From NCBI GenBank assembly GCA_910584735.1, contig CAJUBM010000035.1, positions 1 to 23,958 of the forward strand: a DNA stretch of 23,958 bases. The letters are read 5' to 3'. The notes under the pieces are model-generated. The model did no database searches. It had not been told where the DNA came from and was given only the letters and a program-made list of their open reading frames with translations. Origin of the DNA: an uncultured Muribaculaceae bacterium. GTDB taxonomy: Bacteria > Bacteroidota > Bacteroidia > Bacteroidales > Muribaculaceae. Numbering within the stretch: the first letter of the stretch is position 1; each line of letters opens with the position of its first letter. A program made the position numbers and the translations under genes. Shown piece by piece: positions 16,539 to 23,958 of the stretch.

Positions 16539-17378
16539 TTATTTTTGATACAGATCCAGCATACGGGCCATCTCGGCCGCAAGTTTGGATGCTTCTCGTG
16601 CGGATGCTTCTGCGAAGTCCTCGCCGGAGGATGCGTAGATTATGCCGCGTGAGGAATTTACGAGCAGTCCGCAATCCGAGGTCATTCCATAACGGCATAC
16701 CTCTTCGAGACTTCCACCTTGTGCTCCGACTCCGGGAACCAGCAAGAAGTTGTCAGGAGCGCAACGACGTATATCTTCAAACAAGGCTCCGCGTGTGGCT
16801 CCTACAACGAACATCATCTGCTCTGACGAAGCCCAGCTACGTGCAGTCTCTATAACCCTCTCGAATAATCGCCGACCCTCTTTATCCTCCACAAGCTGGA
16901 AGTCAAGAGAACCCGGGTTTGAGGTCAGTGCGAGCAGAACCACCCACTTACCGTCAAATCCGAGGAAGGGAGAAACTGAATCCTTTCCCATGTAAGGAGC
17001 CACTGTGATTGCATCGGCGCCGAGGGTTTCAAAACAAGCTTTGGCATACATGGCCGATGTGTTACCTATGTCACCGCGTTTTGCATCGGCAATCACCAGA
17101 TGATGGGGATAATTCTCTTTAAGGTACATCACAGTGTCTGCCAATGCTTTCTCTCCGTCTATCCCGTAGGCTTCATAGAAAGCTAAGTTTGGTTTGTAGG
17201 CCACGCAATATTGGGCGGTCGCATCGATAATCCTGCGATTGAACACAAATATGGCTTCTCCCGGGGTTGAGGCATTATCAACGATTGAAGACGGCATCTT
17301 CTTAATATCCGGGTCAAGGCCGACACAAAGGAAGGTGCGTTTCTCCCTAATCTGCCCGATAAGTTCTGTACGGTTCAT
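16539..17378 (-). CDS. pyrF: Orotidine 5'-phosphate decarboxylase, subfamily 2
   Basis: Catalyses OMP to UMP, the last step of de novo pyrimidine synthesis. The catalytic Asp-Lys-Asp signature is DAKRGD with Lys100, in the VIADAKRGDIGNTSAMYA context of the longer subfamily-2 enzymes. Its 279 residues fit that subfamily rather than the roughly 230-residue E. coli type. FLCVGLDPD near the N-terminus and LVNSSRGIIYA near the C-terminus form the phosphate-binding ends. It lies 63 bp downstream of prfA on the same strand without a clear promoter between, so it may be cotranscribed. Confidence 0.95.
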   Translation of the reverse strand: MNRTELIGQIREKRTFLCVGLDPDIKKMPSSIVDNASTPGEAIFVFNRRIIDATAQYCVAYKPNLAFYEAYGIDGEKALADTVMYLKENYPHHLVIADAKRGDIGNTSAMYAKACFETLGADAITVAPYMGKDSVSPFLGFDGKWVVLLALTSNPGSLDFQLVEDKEGRRLFERVIETARSWASSEQMMFVVGATRGALFEDIRRCAPDNFLLVPGVGAQGGSLEEVCRYGMTSDCGLLVNSSRGIIYASSGEDFAEASAREASKLAAEMARMLDLYQK

Positions 17379-17441
17379 TGTATATAGCGTGTATTATTGT
17401 GAATCTTTAAAATCAATAGTTTATGGCCTGATGCGTCATTC

Positions 17442-18551
17442 TCAGAGTTCGGCCTCTTTAAGACGTTCGGCATTTTCTGCCACCGATAGGGCATCAAGGA
17501 GCGGCTGTATCTCTCCGTCAAGGAAAGCCTGTAGGTTGTATGCCGTGAAATTTATGCGGTGGTCGGTTATGCGTCCCTGAGGGAAATTATATGTGCGTAT
17601 CTTGGCAGAACGGTCACCGGTAGAAACCAATGTCTTACGCCGTGAGGCTATGTCATCAAGATATTTCTGATGCTCGCGGTCATATATGTAGGTCCGCAGA
17701 CGGCTCAGGGCGCGTTCCTTGTTCTTGGGCTGGTCGCGGGTCTCTGTACATTCTATCAGAATCTCATCGGTCTGCCCGGTTACGGGATTACGCCACATAT
17801 AGCGTAGTCTGACGCCGGATTCCACCTTGTTCACGTTCTGACCTCCGGCGCCCCCCGAACGGAATGTCTCCCACTTTATCTCCCCCTCGTTTATTTCGAC
17901 ATCGAAAGCCTCTGCCTCGGGTAGGACGGCCACCGTGGCAGCCGAGGTATGTACACGTCCCTGCGTCTCTGTGGCCGGGACGCGTTGCACCCGATGTACG
18001 CCGCTCTCATATTTCAACGTGCCATAGACATTCTGGCCGGTAACGGCAAGCACAATCTCTTTGAAGCCACCTGCGGCTCCCTCAGAGAAACTGGTGACGG
18101 CAACGTTCCAGCCTTGTTTTTCGCAGTATCGCTGATACATTTTGAAAAGGTCTCCGGCAAACAAAGCCGCCTCATCCCCCCCGGTTCCCGATCGGATTTC
18201 AAGCACTACGTTTTTTGAATCCTCAGGATCGGCAGGTATGAGTAGGAGCTTTATCTCCTGTTCAAGAGCCGGAAGTTGTTCGGAAGCCTCATCGAGTTGC
18301 TCGCGGGCCATCTGGCGCATTTCCGCATCGGTTTCATTTTCCAATGCCTCACGGGCCTCATCTATGTTGGCCAGAATCAGACGGTAGCGCCGGGTTGCCT
18401 CTGTGAGTTTTTCAAGCTCGTGATATTCCTTGTTCAGACGGACGTAGCGCTGCATATCGGAAATAACCGATGGATCTGAAATAAGGGTGCTTACTTCCTC
18501 AAACCGGGCCTCAATGCCATCAAGACGTGAAAGCAACGTTGTTTCTGCCAT
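17442..18551 (-). CDS. prfA: Peptide chain release factor 1
   Basis: Terminates translation at UAA and UAG. The peptidyl-tRNA hydrolysis motif GGQ is at residues 236-238 (GGAGGQNVNKVESGVRLR). The stop-codon-reading tripeptide is PAT at 192-194 (VQRVPATETQGRVHTS), which marks RF1 rather than RF2, whose tripeptide is SPF. The N-terminal helical domain runs from residue 1 to about 95. At 369 residues it has family length. No frameshift site is present, as expected for RF1. It is divergent from the gene starting at 18670, sharing a 118-bp promoter region. Confidence 0.96.
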   Translation of the reverse strand: MAETTLLSRLDGIEARFEEVSTLISDPSVISDMQRYVRLNKEYHELEKLTEATRRYRLILANIDEAREALENETDAEMRQMAREQLDEASEQLPALEQEIKLLLIPADPEDSKNVVLEIRSGTGGDEAALFAGDLFKMYQRYCEKQGWNVAVTSFSEGAAGGFKEIVLAVTGQNVYGTLKYESGVHRVQRVPATETQGRVHTSAATVAVLPEAEAFDVEINEGEIKWETFRSGGAGGQNVNKVESGVRLRYMWRNPVTGQTDEILIECTETRDQPKNKERALSRLRTYIYDREHQKYLDDIASRRKTLVSTGDRSAKIRTYNFPQGRITDHRINFTAYNLQAFLDGEIQPLLDALSVAENAERLKEAEL

Positions 18552-18599
18552 ACTATAAGTGTTGAAATTTTCGCGAAGTTACGAAAAAATCCGAGAATT

Positions 18600-18631
18600 C
18601 TTGCCATATAATATTAAAAGCCGTAGATTTG
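18600..18631 (+). promoter_or_regulatory. Promoter of the propeller-kinase-transferase operon
   Basis: CTTG at 18600-18603 and TAGATTTG at 18624-18631 are 20 bp apart, a good Bacteroidota promoter. It lies downstream of the longest frame's first codon (18559), so translation must start later, at 18670 or 18673. The expected leader is about 32 nt. Confidence 0.75.
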
Positions 18632-18669
18632 CAAATCTGTTGAAACCCGTCTTTCATGCCTATACGTTT

Positions 18670-20226
18670 ATGATGAATATAATAAGGTTATCCCTTACCG
18701 TGTTAACGCTCCTGATGTTGGCGGTGCCTGCAGTATATGCACAGAAGCCGACATCGGAGACTACGCGGCCCGTTGATGTACCTCCCGTGGTTCATAGCCA
18801 GGTCGGGGATAGTTCGGTTGGCGTGGCGGAGTTGCTCAAGCTCATCAATATAGGTAAGCGCCAGCAATATTCCGCTGCGTTGAAAGATTCTTATGATACG
18901 GATATATTCTCCCCAAAATCAGTAACTTTCAGTAAAGATGGACGATTATTTTATGTCAATTCGCTGGAAGGTTGCAAAACCGTGGTATATGACACCCGTA
19001 CGCTTGAAAAGAAACACGTAATAGAATATTCTTTCCCTTCAGGCAGCGGCTCCCTATGGGGTGAGCCTTCAGGTTACTATCCTTTCTCTCATTATAGCGA
19101 TGGTCAGGAGCGGTCGTTCAAAGGGAAACCGGTGGAAAGCACATGGAGCCATGGAGGCCGCTATTTATGGGTGCCGTTCTACCGCCGTACATTTGACATA
19201 AATGCCCAGGACCCTTCGGCTGTAGCCGTGATAGATACCCGGACGCATACGATTGTACGGATGCTTGAGGCCGGACCGTTGCCAAAGATGATAGCCACAT
19301 CGCCCGACGGGCGTATTATCGCAGTGACACATTGGGGGGATAATACGATAGGATTTATTGACATATCATCAGATAATCCTGTCGACTGGCATCATCTGTC
19401 ACCCGTCACCGTAGGTAACAAGCTAAAACTTGATTATCCGCTTGACAAATCGGTTGATCGCGATGCCAAATCAGGATTTCTCCTTCGTGGCACAGTATTT
19501 ACTCCCGATGGCCGTTATCTGTTAGTGTCAGCCATGGCCGGCCCTATGGCAGTGATAGATGTGGCCTCGCGGCGTTATCTCGGAATGGTGCAGAGTGTCT
19601 ATGGTGTGAGACATCTCGCTATCAGTGGGGAGGATGTTTTTGGCTCGTGCAACATAGCCGGAACCGTTATGAAATTTTCACTTGACAGTCTTATCGCCGG
19701 AGTAGAACGGGCTGAAAAAGCAGGATCGGGTAACATAAAATTCGGGGGTGGCACAAAAACATGTAAAGTCGGTTCAGGTGCCCGTACACTGGATGTATCT
19801 CCTGATGGGAAATATGTCTTTGTGGCTTGTAATTCAGGCAATGCCGTATATGTAGTGGATGCGGAGACTATGAAGGTGGCCGATTACATACGCGCCGACT
19901 CATATCCTGTAGGATTGGCAATGTCAAAGGATGGCCGTTATCTTGCCGTGACTTCCCAAGGCCGTAAGGGATACGGAGGTAATGCCTTGAATATTTATTC
20001 CGTTCGACGTCCAGATATTCCGACCCCGGTGGAATATGAAAGTCGCACCGAGGAAGACGATGCAACCGAAGGCGTTGAGCCTGCAACCACGGAGATTAAG
20101 GATTCTGAAAATGCTAAAGGTATTGACCGCGATACTCTTGCGTTGATTATCGCCATAGTAGCGGGGCTGTTGGCGGCAGGAGCGTTGATGCTCTTCTATC
20201 CGCATAACGACAAAGATAATAATTGA
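18670..20226 (+). CDS. Membrane-anchored periplasmic beta-propeller (YVTN/YncE-like)
   Basis: About 518 residues. A signal peptide (IIRLSLTVLTLLMLAVPAVYA) precedes a propeller with repeated blade cores: VTFSKDGRLFYV, TSPDGRIIAVTHWGDNTIGFID, FTPDGRYLLVSAMAGPMAVID, VSPDGKYVFVACNSGNAVYVVD and MSKDGRYLAVTSQG. An acidic linker (TEEDDATEGVEPATTE) then leads to one C-terminal helix (LALIIAIVAGLLAAGALMLFY) and a short charged tail. The arrangement suggests an export signal, a periplasmic sensor or scaffold, and an inner-membrane anchor. No enzymatic residues are recognised. The frame opens at 18559 but the promoter at 18600-18631 excludes that; ATG 18670 or 18673 begins the signal peptide. It heads an operon with the kinase fusion and nucleotidyltransferase, so a link to wall recycling is possible but unproven. 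Confidence 0.85.
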   Translation: MMNIIRLSLTVLTLLMLAVPAVYAQKPTSETTRPVDVPPVVHSQVGDSSVGVAELLKLINIGKRQQYSAALKDSYDTDIFSPKSVTFSKDGRLFYVNSLEGCKTVVYDTRTLEKKHVIEYSFPSGSGSLWGEPSGYYPFSHYSDGQERSFKGKPVESTWSHGGRYLWVPFYRRTFDINAQDPSAVAVIDTRTHTIVRMLEAGPLPKMIATSPDGRIIAVTHWGDNTIGFIDISSDNPVDWHHLSPVTVGNKLKLDYPLDKSVDRDAKSGFLLRGTVFTPDGRYLLVSAMAGPMAVIDVASRRYLGMVQSVYGVRHLAISGEDVFGSCNIAGTVMKFSLDSLIAGVERAEKAGSGNIKFGGGTKTCKVGSGARTLDVSPDGKYVFVACNSGNAVYVVDAETMKVADYIRADSYPVGLAMSKDGRYLAVTSQGRKGYGGNALNIYSVRRPDIPTPVEYESRTEEDDATEGVEPATTEIKDSENAKGIDRDTLALIIAIVAGLLAAGALMLFYPHNDKDNN

Positions 20227-20270
20227 AAAAACGAAATTACTCAGAGAGTTGTAAAGAATCACAAATAGGT

Positions 20271-21743
20271 ATGGGCATCCAATCAGACGAAAATCTCCTC
20301 TCCTCACTCTTTTTCTCACATTATGGTTTGCACCCGGAGGCGGTACGTCCGTTGGCTGCTGCAGGGTCGGATCGAAGATATTATATCATTGAATCCGACA
20401 AAGAGGCATCCCCGGTAATAGGTACGGTTGGAAATGATTTGGAGGAGAACCGTACATTTATTTATTTGGCGCGGCATCTTGCTTCTGAAAATCTGCCCGT
20501 ACCGAGGATTATAGCTGAAACCCCGGATGCCCGGGCATATCTCCAGAGTTATGTCGGAAGATTGTCGTTATTCGATTTTTGTGAAAACGCACGAACCGTA
20601 GGAGAATATGGCCCGGCAGAGCGCAGTATTCTTGAAAACGCAATACGGCTTTTGGCCCGCATACAGTTTCGCGGTGGACGGAATCTGGATTTTTCGCATT
20701 GCTATCCGGAGCAGTCAATGAATGAAAATCTTGTCAGATGGGATTTGAATTATTTTAAATATTGTTTTCTCAAACCGCAAGAAATAGCGTTCAACGAATC
20801 GCGTCTGCAATCAGATTTTGACCGTCTTGAGGACTGTCTTTTGCAAGACCGGGAGAATTGGAGGTGTTTCATGTATCGCGATTTCCAAAGTCGTAATGTA
20901 ATGGTGGGTGAGGATGGCCGCCTCACAGCTATTGATTTCCAAGGTGGCCGTCGCGGCCCTGAGGAATACGATGTGGCATCTTTCTTATGGCAGGCCAAGG
21001 CGGCCTATCCAGTGGAGTTACGATTGTCCCTGATAGATAGATATTGTGATGAGGCCGAAAGAATATCTCCGTCGTTTGATAAGGGCCGCTTCTGCGAAAG
21101 ATTACCCTATTTCGTTCTATTCAGGGTTTTGCAGACCCTTGGCGCTTATGGCTTCCGAGGTGGGATAGAGCGGCGTCCGCACTTCCTACAGTCAATACCT
21201 GCGGGTGTGAAGAATCTCAAATCGCTATTCGATAAAGAATTTCCGGCACTCTCCGATGAATATCCCGAACTTTACGCTGTCGCCATATCTGCCCATAATA
21301 AAATTCTACTTCCTGCCGACGAATCGGTGGCGGAAGGGCTGACTGTCACCGTACAGAGTTTTTCATATCGCAAAGGATATCCGACAGATCTGTCCGGGAA
21401 TGGCGGAGGCTTCATATTCGACTGTCGTGCCATACATAATCCGGGACGTTACGAACAGTATAAGCCGCTTACAGGGATGGATACGCCGGTAAAAGAATTC
21501 TTGGAAGCCGATGGCGAAATTTTTCCGTTCCTTGAAAATGCGCGGCAACTGGTTGACGCGGCAGTAAGAAAATATATAAAGCGGGGATTTACTTCTCTAT
21601 CGGTAGGTTTCGGTTGCACGGGGGGAAGGCATCGCTCTGTATATTCAGCCCATGCGATGGCAGAATACCTGCGGAAAGAGTTTCCACAGGTAAATGTGCG
21701 TGAAATACACCGTGAGCAACCAATCTTAAACACGACTGAATAA
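20271..21743 (+). CDS. APH-type sugar kinase fused to RapZ C-terminal domain
   Basis: A 490-residue two-domain cytoplasmic protein. Residues about 1-340 are an aminoglycoside-phosphotransferase-fold kinase: GSDRRYYII resembles the nucleotide-binding strand, MYRDFQSRNVMV holds the catalytic Asp204 and Asn208, and AIDFQGGRRGPEEYDVASF holds the metal-binding Asp222. AmgK, the anomeric MurNAc/GlcNAc kinase, belongs to this fold. Residues about 358-485 match the C-terminal half of E. coli RapZ (VQSFSYRKGYP, FDCRAIHNP, PLTGMDTPVKEFL, GCTGGRHRSVY at 448-458), which binds glucosamine-6-phosphate and small RNAs. The RapZ N-terminal P-loop domain is absent. ATG 20271 is preferred; a TTG at 20223 overlapping the upstream stop (TTGA) is possible. 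A MurU-like gene follows one base after the stop. Confidence 0.88.
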   Translation: MGIQSDENLLSSLFFSHYGLHPEAVRPLAAAGSDRRYYIIESDKEASPVIGTVGNDLEENRTFIYLARHLASENLPVPRIIAETPDARAYLQSYVGRLSLFDFCENARTVGEYGPAERSILENAIRLLARIQFRGGRNLDFSHCYPEQSMNENLVRWDLNYFKYCFLKPQEIAFNESRLQSDFDRLEDCLLQDRENWRCFMYRDFQSRNVMVGEDGRLTAIDFQGGRRGPEEYDVASFLWQAKAAYPVELRLSLIDRYCDEAERISPSFDKGRFCERLPYFVLFRVLQTLGAYGFRGGIERRPHFLQSIPAGVKNLKSLFDKEFPALSDEYPELYAVAISAHNKILLPADESVAEGLTVTVQSFSYRKGYPTDLSGNGGGFIFDCRAIHNPGRYEQYKPLTGMDTPVKEFLEADGEIFPFLENARQLVDAAVRKYIKRGFTSLSVGFGCTGGRHRSVYSAHAMAEYLRKEFPQVNVREIHREQPILNTTE

Positions 21744-21744
21744 A

Positions 21745-22518
21745 GTGCAAGCAATGATTTTCGCTGCCGGGATAGGCAGCCGCCTCAAACCTTTTACCCT
21801 ACATCATCCCAAGGCTTTGGCCGAGGTAGCAGGCAAACCTGTCTTACAGCATGCCATGGAGCATCTTCATGATAATGCCGACATCAGCCGGATGGTGGTT
21901 AATGTTCATCATTTTGCCGACCAGATTATATCTTTTCTTAAAGATCCTCCATATGCCGACGATATTGATGTTTCTGTAAGCGATGAGTCAGAGCGACTTC
22001 TTGACACTGGCGGCGGCTTGCTTGCCGCCCTACCCCTCTTGGAGAAAAATATCGGTACGGATGATGATATTGTTGTCCTTCACAACGCGGATATTGTTAC
22101 GGATGTTGATATTTTATCGATTATCAATGAATTGATAACGACTGATGCCGATGCCGTGCTGCTTATGTCACACCGTGACTCATCAAGGCATCTATGGTTC
22201 GACAAGAATTCACGCCTTGTCGGTTGGGAAAACGTCAATACACACAGCCTTAAACCTTACGGCTTTATCCCGGATATGGGACTTCATAAATTTGGGGCGT
22301 TCGGAGGGATACATGCGATAAGGCTTAGCCGTCTGGCCCCGCATCTTAGGGAATATGGATCAATCTATGGAAATGTGTTCTCGTTGATTCCTTTCTATCT
22401 TGCCATCATCGGTAACGCAGATATTCGTGCATATTTTCCCGAAAGTGAATATCACTGGTTTGACATCGGAACCCCTGACAAATTAGCCGCATGCAATAAA
22501 TCATTCATCACACGGTGA
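21745..22518 (+). CDS. MurU-like sugar-1-phosphate nucleotidyltransferase
   Basis: A 257-residue nucleotidyltransferase of the glucose-1-phosphate thymidylyl/uridylyltransferase family. The N-terminal signature MIFAAGIGSRLKPFTLHHPKAL (residues 4-25) has the GxGxR nucleotide loop and the conserved Lys. VLHNADIVTDVD carries the metal Asp, DTGGGLLAALPLL binds the base and sugar, and YHWFDIGTPDKL is the usual C-terminal block. MurU members convert MurNAc-1-phosphate to UDP-MurNAc. Placement one base after an AmgK-like kinase supports that role; mannose-1-phosphate or another sugar is possible. The start is GTG at 21745; ATG 21754 would remove three residues. The gene ends 20 bp from the convergent porin gene. 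Confidence 0.85.
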   Translation: MQAMIFAAGIGSRLKPFTLHHPKALAEVAGKPVLQHAMEHLHDNADISRMVVNVHHFADQIISFLKDPPYADDIDVSVSDESERLLDTGGGLLAALPLLEKNIGTDDDIVVLHNADIVTDVDILSIINELITTDADAVLLMSHRDSSRHLWFDKNSRLVGWENVNTHSLKPYGFIPDMGLHKFGAFGGIHAIRLSRLAPHLREYGSIYGNVFSLIPFYLAIIGNADIRAYFPESEYHWFDIGTPDKLAACNKSFITR

Positions 22519-22538
22519 ATAACGCATTATCCGTAGGT

Positions 22539-23849
22539 TCAGAACGAGAATTGGATCATAGCTCCGACTCGCCGTGCATATCTGTGTTCCCCAGATTCGT
22601 TCTGCCGTTTGGCAATATCAATCTCTGCCCCTATCTGTAGACGTCTTGTGAGATTCCAGAAAACATTTGCAGAGGCACACCAGCCATATTTGTAGGAGTC
22701 AGGCTTTGTATCGGCCTTTCGGAGGAGAAGATGCGTCTGTGAGAACTGGGCGCTACAGAATAATTCCGGCGTGAAATTATATTGCACACCGGCACAATAT
22801 CCCCATCCGTCAGGCGCATAAAGTGTGCCGGGCATTTCCACATCAGGAACCAAATCGGATGTGACAGCCATCAGGTCGTTGCATAATGAGCCATAACCTC
22901 TGCCATAGCTTGCTGACAGGTAGGTGGTGACGGGGCTCCATGGATGGGCAACGCTGCTAAGCTGCACCCCCCACCCCGCTATCGTGCGGTTCCTTTGGGC
23001 TACCAGGTCGCGATAACTTAGACCGCGTATGATGCCGGATAAGCGCACATGTTGTCCCCGTGTCCATCCATATTGTAGAAATAAAGCACCGTCCGGGAGC
23101 CATTGCCCGGATTTTGAGGTGGTTTTGTCATCAACTGATATAACACCGTCAGGACTTTCCAAAGAAAGGGCTATGGACCATCGTCCGAACTCGGGCATCC
23201 ATCTTACGAGTACGGCTGTAGGAGAGATCTTGTTCGTCGGGCCTTGGGCATCCACCGTCGGGGGGAGCGCCGCAGGATCGCTGAATGTCGATGGCGCATA
23301 TCCGATTGTGAAATCGCGAAGCTGTGCATATGCTTTCTTTAATTCGAAATCGCGTGAATGATAGCCGTTGAAATTAGCCTCTATGTATAGTTGATAATCA
23401 CCTAAGACCTTACTTGAACCCATCAAGCGGAAAAATAACGAGGTTCCGGCAGGGGTCGTGCCGAGTTTCCGACTGTTGGCCGGATCGGAAGGTATCGGAA
23501 TCAGAGCCGGGACAAATCCGTTAGAGGGGATAGCCCCGCCCCAGTCATACCATCCGCGCATACGCACCACTCCTCCTATACCCATCATCACATTTGCTTC
23601 CTTGCTTATGAACATGAAGTATGGCGCTTCCGGATCCTGCGAATGTCGGAATTGGCTGTAATAAAAACCATAGATTGTTTTTGTCAATGAGTCAATATCC
23701 TCATGCGACAATTTTTGTCCTCCCGTTGTAATAAATTGGTGTGACCGTGAGAGCGAGTCAAGACGTTGGTCAACGACTGCTCCGGCAACGGAGAATACAC
23801 CAGTTATGGATGTGGCAAGGACGCATAGCGCCATTATAATCTTTTTCAT
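22539..23849 (-). CDS. DcaP-like outer-membrane porin
   Basis: This 436-residue protein has a signal peptide (MKKIIMALCVLATSITGVFSVAGA), a short helical linker (QRLDSLSRSHQFITTGGQKLSHEDIDSLTKTIYGFYYSQF) and a long beta-rich barrel beginning at about residue 88 (NVMMGIGGVVRMRGWYDWGG). Alternating strands such as FELKKAYAQLRDFTIGYAPSTF run to the C-terminal IQFSF, an outer-membrane beta-signal. The KKAYAQLRDFTIGYAPSTFSDPAALPPTVDAQGP region resembles the pore segment of DcaP-type trimeric porins. The substrate is unknown. It is a monocistronic minus-strand gene, and no hairpin separates it from the convergent nucleotidyltransferase gene. Confidence 0.82.
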   Translation of the reverse strand: MKKIIMALCVLATSITGVFSVAGAVVDQRLDSLSRSHQFITTGGQKLSHEDIDSLTKTIYGFYYSQFRHSQDPEAPYFMFISKEANVMMGIGGVVRMRGWYDWGGAIPSNGFVPALIPIPSDPANSRKLGTTPAGTSLFFRLMGSSKVLGDYQLYIEANFNGYHSRDFELKKAYAQLRDFTIGYAPSTFSDPAALPPTVDAQGPTNKISPTAVLVRWMPEFGRWSIALSLESPDGVISVDDKTTSKSGQWLPDGALFLQYGWTRGQHVRLSGIIRGLSYRDLVAQRNRTIAGWGVQLSSVAHPWSPVTTYLSASYGRGYGSLCNDLMAVTSDLVPDVEMPGTLYAPDGWGYCAGVQYNFTPELFCSAQFSQTHLLLRKADTKPDSYKYGWCASANVFWNLTRRLQIGAEIDIAKRQNESGEHRYARRVGAMIQFSF

Positions 23850-23958
23850 AATGTGAGAATTACATAAAAGACTGCTAATGTTTCATATCGAAATATCCTA
23901 TCGATAAGTAACTGGTCGAAATTATTTTAATGTTTGTCCGAGGAAAATTTTTAGAAGA
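23850..23958 (-). promoter_or_regulatory. Upstream region of the porin gene
   Basis: These 109 bp should hold the porin promoter. On the minus strand the best -7 candidate is TAATTTCG at about 23917-23924, with a poor TTTT element 19 bp upstream. It is below the quality of the other promoters in the window, so the true promoter may differ. Confidence 0.25.

Noticed and set aside
1..23958. tRNA, rRNA, CRISPR array or prophage genes
   Set aside because: No cloverleaf-like region, rRNA segment, regularly spaced direct repeats or phage structural genes were seen on either strand by eye.

Overview
The window looks like a chromosomal segment of a gut-type Bacteroidales bacterium, possibly from a Muribaculaceae-like lineage; the family-level placement is inference. 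GC content looks close to half by eye. Several genes carry the Bacteroidota promoter form (TTTG or TTG, then 19-21 bp, then TAnnTTTG), and start codons mostly lack Shine-Dalgarno sequences. The proteins present (a men operon with Bacteroidales-style sequences, DUF234-type ATPase, DcaP-like porin, YihY with a C-terminal extension) fit that assignment. No rRNA, tRNA, CRISPR array, phage gene or intact transposase was seen.

Layout. 64-1491 encodes a secreted AmyE-type alpha-amylase, closed by a hairpin that may also serve a small membrane-protein ORF on the other strand (1596-1778). yihY and ridA (1958-3780) form a short operon ending in a 14-bp hairpin. A stand-alone AAA-type ATPase with a nuclease-like C-terminus (3934-5265) has its own promoter. 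The convergent gap 5266-5774 holds a striking 35-bp inverted repeat (5380-5521) and a second hairpin. On the minus strand menD-menB-menC-menE (10396-5775) supplies four steps of menaquinone synthesis, with overlapping or near-abutting genes and no menF, menH or menA nearby.

Divergent from menD, a POTRA-less Omp85-type outer-membrane barrel (10582-11826) is followed by a five-helix phosphoethanolamine transferase (11869-13593), an envelope pair. nrdD and nrdG (13791-16538) make the anaerobic ribonucleotide reductase and its activase. nrdG abuts the convergent pyrF with no gap; pyrF lies downstream of prfA on the minus strand.

From 18670 a three-gene plus-strand operon encodes a membrane-anchored beta-propeller, a fusion of an aminoglycoside-phosphotransferase-type sugar kinase with the C-terminal domain of RapZ, and a MurU-like sugar-1-phosphate nucleotidyltransferase. 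The last two together look like an AmgK-MurU peptidoglycan-recycling route in which the kinase has gained the amino-sugar/RNA-binding half of RapZ. This is the most interesting system in the window. A convergent DcaP-like porin gene (22539-23849) closes the segment.

Several start codons were moved from the longest open frame because promoters, signal peptides or family N-termini place them downstream: nrdD, nrdG, menB, menE, the transferase, the propeller and the kinase fusion.
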